From G039029935 sp039029935 (GTDB lineage: Bacteria; Chloroflexota; Anaerolineae; Caldilineales; Caldilineaceae), in contig JBCCFC010000338.1 of assembly GCA_039029935.1 (NCBI GenBank), forward strand, positions 1 to 10,976: a stretch of 10,976 nucleotides of DNA. The letters are read 5' to 3'. A program made the translations under genes and the position numbers. The notes beneath the pieces were generated by a model, which searched no databases, was not told the origin of the DNA, and saw only the letters and a list, made by a program, of their open reading frames with translations. How positions within the stretch are numbered: position 1 is the stretch's first letter; every line of letters starts with the position of its first letter. Shown one piece after another: positions 6,146 through 10,976 of the stretch.

Positions 6146-6983
6146 AAAAAAACGACCCGACCCGCTGATCCACACACGCAACCTTACCAAAATTTATGGC
6201 AGCGGTGAAACGATGGTTCGTGCCTTAGATGATGTATCCTTTGATGTTTTTCCGGGCGAATTTCTGGCAATCATGGGACCAAGCGGTTGTGGCAAGAGCA
6301 CGTTGCTCAACATGCTGGGGGCATTGGACCAACCTACGGAGGGTGAGGTGTGGATTGCAGGCGAAAATCTCTCTGCCCTCAAAAGTGTGGATAAGTTTCG
6401 TGCACAAACCGTTGGCTTTGTCTTTCAGCTACACAACTTGCTGCCGACGTTGACTGCCGTCGAAAATGTCGAAGTGCCAATGGTTGGTCAATCATTGAGC
6501 AGCAAACAGCAGCGGGAGAGAGCATCGCATCTGTTATCCTTGGTGGGGCTTGGGGATCGACTGACGCATCTGCCCAATCAGCTTTCCGGTGGACAACGCC
6601 AGCGCATCGCCATCGCCCGTGCGCTCGCCAATGAACCAGCATTGGTCTTGGCCGATGAACCAACTGGCGCACTCGACAGCCAGAGCAGTGAGGATGTGCT
6701 GACGCTGATGGCCGACCTCAATCGCACACAAGGAACAACCTTTGCCGTGGTCACCCACGACCAACGCGTGGCACAGACAACCCAGCGTATTTTGCACATG
6801 AACGATGGCCGTGTCGTGGATGATCACCGTGTGCTCGCACCGCTAGAAGAGGATTTACGGTCACTGGCAAATAGTCGCTTGGGGCAGGCGATTTTGAGTG
6901 GTGATACAACGGTCGCATCAATGATGAGCGATGAGGAACGTGAATCGTTGCGTGGCTTGTTGGGTGGATTGATGGATCAGTAA
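6120..6983 (+). CDS. ABC transporter ATPase, MacB/LolD/YknY type
   Basis: This 287-residue cytoplasmic ATPase would power an exporter together with the adaptor encoded just before it. All core motifs are intact: Walker A GPSGCGKST (53-61), Q-loop Q103 in FVFQLHNLLP, signature LSGGQ (155-159), Walker B LVLADEP (176-182), D-loop GALDS and switch H213 in VVTHD. The sequence style (Y-GSGETMVRALDDVSF, FQLHNLLPTLTAVENVEVP) is that of the MacB/LolD/FtsE-like group. Length is about 50 residues more than a minimal LolD-like ATPase because of a C-terminal tail (from about 240) ending in RESLRGLLGGLMDQ. The best start is TTG 6120, giving a 26-base overlap with the adaptor gene; a G-rich stretch (6105-6110) lies 9 bases upstream. 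No ATG precedes the conserved core. The next gene is a histidine kinase rather than the expected FtsX-type permease. Confidence 0.92.
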   Translation: MSTLKQINRKKRPDPLIHTRNLTKIYGSGETMVRALDDVSFDVFPGEFLAIMGPSGCGKSTLLNMLGALDQPTEGEVWIAGENLSALKSVDKFRAQTVGFVFQLHNLLPTLTAVENVEVPMVGQSLSSKQQRERASHLLSLVGLGDRLTHLPNQLSGGQRQRIAIARALANEPALVLADEPTGALDSQSSEDVLTLMADLNRTQGTTFAVVTHDQRVAQTTQRILHMNDGRVVDDHRVLAPLEEDLRSLANSRLGQAILSGDTTVASMMSDEERESLRGLLGGLMDQ

Positions 6984-7001
6984 AGTCACGCCTAAAAGTA
7001 T

Positions 7002-7020
7002 CTCAGGTTGCCTACCTGAG
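7002..7020. other. Small inverted repeat upstream of the histidine kinase
   Basis: CTCAGGT (7002-7008) and ACCTGAG (7014-7020) form a perfect 7-bp inverted repeat around TGCCT. The hexamer AGTATC occurs at both ends (6997-7002 and 7019-7024). There is no T run after it, so it is a poor terminator. It lies in the 73- to 79-base gap between the ATPase stop and the kinase start and could be an operator for the kinase gene or an mRNA hairpin. The rest of the gap shows nothing I can name. Confidence 0.45.
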
Positions 7021-7062
7021 TATCGGGCGACAGCTCGAAGTGCGCAACGGACAAGGATGTTC

Positions 7063-8328
7063 ATGCCACTTTCGAGTCTGGTTAATGGACAAATAATAAC
7101 CGAAATGAGTATAAAAAATGACAAACATGTAGAATCGACAGAATCCGTCGAATGGTGGGAACGCTGGTCTGACAGGTGGGAGAGCCGACGCACACAGAAT
7201 CCTCAGAGCCAAACTTCAGGATGGACACCCGGATGGCATCGCAAACGTCGCTCCTTTGTGCGGGGGTTCATCCGCTATTTTCTCTTTATGATGCTGGTGA
7301 TTCTGGGTAGCATGGCCCTAGTCTCGTGGTCCGTCACAACGCTTTTTGGCGGCACAGGCCAGATGGCCCTCATGGTGTGGGCCGCGAGTTGCAGCCTGAC
7401 CCTGCTTTTCCCACTGATCATGATGGCAACCGCCATGCGTCTCTACCAACGCTTTGCCAGCCCACTCGCCAGCGTTATGGCCGCGGCGGATTCGCTAGCA
7501 AACGGCGATCTCAGCGTCCGCATCACCGAGAAGGTCTCAAGCCGCGCCTCGGGTGAACTGCGCCGCCTCACCACCTCATTCAACCACATGGCCGAAGAAC
7601 TTGAACGCACCGACCAACAACGTCGCAACCTCACCGCCGATGTTGCCCATGAACTACGCACACCGCTCCACATCATCCAAGGCAACCTTGAAGGTATTCT
7701 CGACGGTGTCTATGAACCAACCGACGAACACATCACTGCCACCTTAGACGAGACGCGAGCGTTGGCGCGCTTGGTCAACGATCTGCGTACCCTATCGCTG
7801 GCAGAAACGGGCCAACTGCCGATGGAAATTGAAGCGTTGGAACTCAATGAATTGCTAGAGGATTTGCATACCAGCTTTAGCGGACAGGCTGAAGCGGCAG
7901 ACATTGACTTGCACATCAACAATAGCGATGAAGACCTCTGGATAATGGGCGATGCTGGGCGGCTTGACCAAGTTGTGAGCAACCTCGTAGTCAATGCGTT
8001 GCGTCACACACCTGCTGGTGGCACAATTACGATTACAGCCAAGCAGACTACCAAGCATGTTAAGCTGATCGTGTCTGATACGGGGGAAGGCATTCCCGCC
8101 GATGATTTGCCCTATATCTTTGATCGCTTCTGGCGCGGTGACCGTGCGCGTACTCATGCCAGTGGTGTCGGCGGCGGTCTGGGGCTTGCGATTGCGCGGC
8201 AGTTAGTGCAGGCGTGTCATGGCACGATTGCGGTTGAGAGTGCGGTTGGGGCAGGGACTACATTTACGATTGCGTTGCCAAGAGTGACGCAACTCGCTCA
8301 TAAAGACGAATATCCTATCGATGCGTAA
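7063..8328 (+). CDS. Sensor histidine kinase with two membrane helices and HAMP domain
   Basis: This 421-residue kinase would autophosphorylate on H196 and pass the phosphate to a response regulator. Numbering from ATG 7063, the layout is: a cytoplasmic Trp-rich tail (1-66, with VEWWERWSDRW), membrane helix 1 (about 67-91), a loop of only about 8 residues, helix 2 (about 101-124), HAMP (about 125-180), HisKA with DVAHELRTPLH, and HATPase_c. In the latter the N-box is SNLVVNALRHT (N307, N311), G1 is DTGEGIP (339-345), the F-box is FDRFWR (353-358) and G2 is GGGLGLAI. With so little outside the membrane it resembles intramembrane-sensing kinases. ATG 7063 has AAGGA five bases upstream and is preferred over ATG 7057 (two residues longer) or ATG 7105. 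No response regulator gene is in the window. The position behind an exporter ATPase suggests it senses envelope stress or transporter state; that is inference. Confidence 0.92.
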   Translation: MPLSSLVNGQIITEMSIKNDKHVESTESVEWWERWSDRWESRRTQNPQSQTSGWTPGWHRKRRSFVRGFIRYFLFMMLVILGSMALVSWSVTTLFGGTGQMALMVWAASCSLTLLFPLIMMATAMRLYQRFASPLASVMAAADSLANGDLSVRITEKVSSRASGELRRLTTSFNHMAEELERTDQQRRNLTADVAHELRTPLHIIQGNLEGILDGVYEPTDEHITATLDETRALARLVNDLRTLSLAETGQLPMEIEALELNELLEDLHTSFSGQAEAADIDLHINNSDEDLWIMGDAGRLDQVVSNLVVNALRHTPAGGTITITAKQTTKHVKLIVSDTGEGIPADDLPYIFDRFWRGDRARTHASGVGGGLGLAIARQLVQACHGTIAVESAVGAGTTFTIALPRVTQLAHKDEYPIDA

Positions 8329-8341
8329 GGGTACGAAGTGA

Positions 8342-9910
8342 TTACAGTTCAAGACGAACCAGATAAACTTGAATCTGCTTTCCATCTTGCACTGTCTCAA
8401 ACTCCAACTCCTCAAAGGATAATTTGCCATAAACATTGGGACGAGCATGAAAAATCACATAGTACCCACGCTCAACCCCTTCGGTTGCCAGGTAACGCGC
8501 CAACTGCTCAAGCCCATTGTCAAACGCAATTGGACCACGCCAAATTTTGGTCTCAATGACATAGCGATGTCCCTGATAGACAATGAGTAAATCAATACGC
8601 CCATTGCCTGAATCAACCTCGGTAAAGATATCGCCACCCAATTGACGCACAATAATATCCATATACGCCATCAGCATATACTGCCCTGTCGCCTCTTGCG
8701 GCGCATCGGTGACTTTAAAGGCTTCTTGACCACGCCGTTCCACAAATTCACGAAACCGCGAGAGCAACTTATCAATCTGCAACTCACCGTCTATGGCATG
8801 GGAACGAAAATCGTAGCCATTCATCAAAACCTGGGCCTGAAATTCAACGCGGGCAGGACGGAATGCGGCAAGCAGCACTTCGCTATAGACTGAATTAGCG
8901 ATTTTGCAATTCTGGTACGGATCCTCACGAATCACACCTTGCTGATAGAGGTCTTTGACCAACTCATTATTGAGGTTAAATTTGTAGGAGCCACCCAGCA
9001 AAATATCCATTACATCTTCACGATACTCACTGGCATGACGAATGATTGTTTCAAAATTATAGTTTGTCTCGCGGGTTAGCTGTTGCAGAGCCTTGCGTAT
9101 ATGAATCGCTGTGATACAGGTTGTTCGATCTGTAACCAGTTCTTCTGTAACAATTGCGGCTGTTCGGTTGACCAAAAAGGGATGACCTGCTGTTTGCTCA
9201 TATAACACGTCAATCGCCTCTGGCTCAAATTGCTGTCCGGATTCGGATGTATACTGCCCGATCAGATTCTCGACCTCTTCAGATAAAAACCCATTGAGTC
9301 GAAGTTGGTAGGCAATGTTGAAAGGTGAGCTACGTCCAAAGTTGAGCTTGGCAATGTTTTGGATACCGATGAGAATTACGCTGTGAAGACAATGTGGAGG
9401 AGTGGGTTCGAGGTACATACTTCGCCATGTTTTTAATAAAGGCGACAGGGACTCTTTTGGCGTTGCATCAAACTCATCTAAAATCAGAATGATTTTGAGT
9501 TCTGGTATAATTTGGTGAAAACGCATAAAAAAACGCCGGAATGCTAACGTTGTTTTAGGGGGGTGCGTTTCGATAAGGGTTTGAGCTTCCTCTAATTTCG
9601 GATGACCATTGGCCTTTAACGTTTGGCTGATATGATACCCAATCGAGTCAGAGAACTCCTCCATAAAATCGATTGCAGACGACTCCTCAAAACGTTCAAA
9701 GGTCAATGAAATTGGCAGATAATCAGAATTTGCGTCTAACATCTCCTCGAGCTTCCGAAGAAGTGTGGTTTTTCCCATTTGGCGCGGAGCAAAAATCGTA
9801 AAATATTTACCTTGGTCAATTTGGGTACTGTGTCTCTCTACCAACCATTGGCGCGAGACAACATAGTGTTCATCAGTATTGACTGGACCGTGTGTATTAA
9901 AGTATCGCAT
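8342..9910 (-). CDS. AAA-type ATPase with C-terminal PD-(D/E)XK nuclease-like domain
   Basis: This 522-residue protein belongs to a widespread bacterial family of AAA-like ATPases that begin MRYFNT-GPV and end in a PD-(D/E)XK nuclease-like domain. The family has no settled function; defence or mobile-element roles have been suggested for relatives. Visible motifs are Walker A APRQMGKTT (41-49, K47), Walker B IILILDEFDA (140-149, D145 and E146), and a winged-helix-like middle region (about 205-350, with AGHPFLVNR). The nuclease-like core has D440 in GRIDLLIVY and E453-T-K455 in YVIETKIWRG, followed by a QLARYL helix. All these residues are intact. The ATG at 9910 has AAAGGG five bases upstream (9916-9921). 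The gene ends 13 bases from the end of the convergent kinase gene, with no hairpin between them. By eye parts of it are AT-richer than the + strand operon, consistent with an acquired gene. Confidence 0.88.
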   Translation of the reverse strand: MRYFNTHGPVNTDEHYVVSRQWLVERHSTQIDQGKYFTIFAPRQMGKTTLLRKLEEMLDANSDYLPISLTFERFEESSAIDFMEEFSDSIGYHISQTLKANGHPKLEEAQTLIETHPPKTTLAFRRFFMRFHQIIPELKIILILDEFDATPKESLSPLLKTWRSMYLEPTPPHCLHSVILIGIQNIAKLNFGRSSPFNIAYQLRLNGFLSEEVENLIGQYTSESGQQFEPEAIDVLYEQTAGHPFLVNRTAAIVTEELVTDRTTCITAIHIRKALQQLTRETNYNFETIIRHASEYREDVMDILLGGSYKFNLNNELVKDLYQQGVIREDPYQNCKIANSVYSEVLLAAFRPARVEFQAQVLMNGYDFRSHAIDGELQIDKLLSRFREFVERRGQEAFKVTDAPQEATGQYMLMAYMDIIVRQLGGDIFTEVDSGNGRIDLLIVYQGHRYVIETKIWRGPIAFDNGLEQLARYLATEGVERGYYVIFHARPNVYGKLSFEELEFETVQDGKQIQVYLVRLEL

Positions 9911-9915
9911 ATTTA

Positions 9916-9921
9916 CCCTTT
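9916..9921 (-). promoter_or_regulatory. Ribosome binding site of the AAA/nuclease gene
   Basis: On the - strand AAAGGG (complement of 9916-9921) lies 5 bases before the ATG whose first base is 9910. It supports this start as the real one. Confidence 0.6.
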
Positions 9922-9958
9922 CTCAACGATTGTGATGAGTTACATAAGAACATGTGTT

Positions 9959-9987
9959 ACTATACCGCGTGTCTCTACCTTTTGCAA
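9959..9987 (-). promoter_or_regulatory. Candidate sigma-70-type promoter for the AAA/nuclease gene
   Basis: Reading the - strand, TTGCAA (9982-9987) is followed after 17 bases by TATAGT (9959-9964). Spacing is ideal and the -10 differs from consensus at one base. Transcription would start near 9952, giving a leader of about 40 bases. Seen by eye only. Confidence 0.5.
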
Positions 9988-10008
9988 AATCCCCCAAACT
10001 TGTATAAT
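9982..10008 (+). promoter_or_regulatory. Candidate sigma-70-type promoter for the carboxyltransferase gene
   Basis: A perfect TATAAT at 10003-10008 follows TTGCAA (9982-9987) after a short 15-base spacer. An alternative is TATACT at 10023-10028 with a weak TTGTAT 17 bases upstream. Either would give a leader of about 40-65 bases. The TTGCAA is palindromic and also fits as the -35 of the opposite promoter. Confidence 0.5.
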
Positions 10009-10077
10009 TGACTCGTCTGCGCTATACTCGCACCAACGATTACGATTATCAAACAGCACACATCTATCATCAACACC

Positions 10078-10976
10078 ATGAGCATTTTTGAATCACAAAT
10101 TTCAACCACGACCGATACCTTTGCCCAAAACCGAGTCGATATGTTAGCCCTTGTTGAGACGACTCGTTTGCTTGAAGAACGGGCCGCACTGGCATCGGCC
10201 ACGGCAAAACCCCGATTTGACAAGCGAGGACAAATTTTGCCACGTGAGCGGGTTGCCCGTTTGCTTGACGCTGGTACACCCTTTCTCGAAATTGGCAACA
10301 TAGCGGGCTATCTGCGTGATACAGATGAACGTGATAAGTCGATTCCAGGAGCGAGTATCATTGCGGGTATGGGTTTTGTCAATGGCGTACGTGCAATGAT
10401 TGTCGCGACGGACAGTGGCATCAACGCTGGGGCATTGAACGAGCTAAGTGGGGCAAAAATCAATCGATGTCAAGACATTGCGTTGGAGAACAAGCTGCCC
10501 TTTATTCATTTGGTTGAAAGCGCGGGGGCCAATCTGCTTGAATATCGGGTGCAACTCTTTATTCGTGGTGGTGCGCTCTTTCAAAAGTTTGCCAAATTGA
10601 GTGCGGCAGGCTGCCCTGTGATCACGGTGCTACATGGTTCATCAACAGCGGGTGGAGCCTATTTTCCCGGTATGAGTGACATTGTGGTTGGTGTGCGGGG
10701 ACAGGGGCAGGCGTTCTTGGCAGGCCCACCGCTGGTGAGAGCTGCAACGGGTGAAATTGCGGATGCGGCGGAGTTGGGTGGGGCTGAGATGCACGCTACG
10801 ATTTCAGGGACAGTCGAGCATTTGGCAGAGAATGACACTGATGGGGTTCGGCTTGCACGTGAGGTAATGGCGAAGCTCAATTGGGACAGCAAGGGTAGGC
10901 CGTCTACGCAACGAAAATTTCGAGAGCCGCGCTACGCTCCAAATGAAATTGCCGGCGTTGTCCCCGTTGATTATCG
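10078..10976 (+). CDS. Acyl-CoA carboxylase carboxyltransferase (beta) subunit, 3' end cut by window
   Basis: The frame is open from ATG 10078 to the window end, giving 299 residues of a family that is usually around 500-550 long. These subunits move carboxyl from carboxybiotin onto an acyl-CoA, in leucine/terpenoid breakdown, propionate use or malonyl-CoA formation. The family marks are clear: RGQILPRERVARLLD near the N-terminus, SAGANL (148-153) and GSSTAGGAYFPGMSD (187-201) at the two oxyanion-hole sites, and FLAGPPLVRAATGE (213-226) then ELGGAEMH. The last run and the SAGANL form resemble methylcrotonyl-CoA carboxylase-like beta subunits more than propionyl-CoA ones, but the exact substrate is not decided by sequence. 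In the first site A149 stands where many relatives have Gly. No strong ribosome binding site precedes the ATG. The biotin carboxylase partner gene would be expected downstream, outside the window. Confidence 0.9.
   Translation, partial: MSIFESQISTTTDTFAQNRVDMLALVETTRLLEERAALASATAKPRFDKRGQILPRERVARLLDAGTPFLEIGNIAGYLRDTDERDKSIPGASIIAGMGFVNGVRAMIVATDSGINAGALNELSGAKINRCQDIALENKLPFIHLVESAGANLLEYRVQLFIRGGALFQKFAKLSAAGCPVITVLHGSSTAGGAYFPGMSDIVVGVRGQGQAFLAGPPLVRAATGEIADAAELGGAEMHATISGTVEHLAENDTDGVRLAREVMAKLNWDSKGRPSTQRKFREPRYAPNEIAGVVPVDY

Noticed and set aside
7108..7120. TATAAA-like -10 box near the kinase start
   Set aside because: It lies inside the kinase reading frame downstream of the preferred start and has no convincing -35 at the right distance.
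8329..8341. Bidirectional terminator between the convergent kinase and AAA genes
   Set aside because: The gap is only 13 bases and neither it nor the flanking coding ends shows a stem with a T run.
8338..8559. Short + strand open frame after the kinase
   Set aside because: It is antisense to the conserved C-terminal nuclease-like part of the AAA gene, with no ribosome binding site and no recognisable sequence.
10659..10892. Open frame on the - strand inside the carboxyltransferase gene
   Set aside because: The + strand frame there carries the carboxyltransferase motifs; the - strand frame is a Ser/Ala/Pro-rich shadow.

Overview
The window looks like a piece of a Chloroflexota (Anaerolineae/Ardenticatenia/Caldilineae-like) chromosome. 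The best clue is the lipoprotein at 625-2076, whose Pro/Thr-rich linker (EPTATPIPEPTATP-type) is very common on exported proteins of that phylum. Short intergenic repeats, TAATG-coupled genes and an HlyD-like adaptor with many coiled-coil turns also fit. The taxon is an inference; no rRNA or other marker is present.

Left edge (1-637): the end of a type II antitoxin gene overlaps a VapC-like PIN-domain toxin gene. This part is visibly AT-richer than what follows. Middle (625-8328): seven more genes run on the + strand with little or no space between most of them. They encode a sugar-type solute-binding lipoprotein, a protein with two cysteine clusters (one a likely zinc ribbon), an M23/LytM-type metallopeptidase with no visible signal peptide, an acidic hypothetical protein, an HlyD/MacA-like adaptor, a MacB/LolD-type ABC ATPase, and a histidine kinase with almost no extracytoplasmic part. 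Most links in this run are overlaps. The three real gaps each hold a structured element: a heptad-based inverted repeat array (3165-3243), a 13-bp hairpin with a T run (4260-4290) and a small inverted repeat (7002-7020).

Right part (8342-10976): on the - strand, converging on the kinase with a 13-bp gap, is a 522-residue AAA-type ATPase with a C-terminal PD-(D/E)XK nuclease-like domain. Diverging from it is the start of a biotin-dependent acyl-CoA carboxylase carboxyltransferase subunit, cut by the window end. The 167-bp divergent region holds a plausible promoter in each direction, apparently sharing one palindromic -35 hexamer.

How the parts may work together: the adaptor and ATPase form two thirds of a YknXYZ/MacAB-like exporter, but no FtsX/MacB-type permease is visible. 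The adjacent kinase resembles the intramembrane-sensing kinases that accompany such exporters, but no response regulator is visible. The solute-binding lipoprotein also lacks its permeases. The run therefore reads as an envelope-related cluster (surface lipoprotein, peptidoglycan hydrolase-like protein, exporter, sensor) with several expected partners absent. The functional link is inferred from gene order only.
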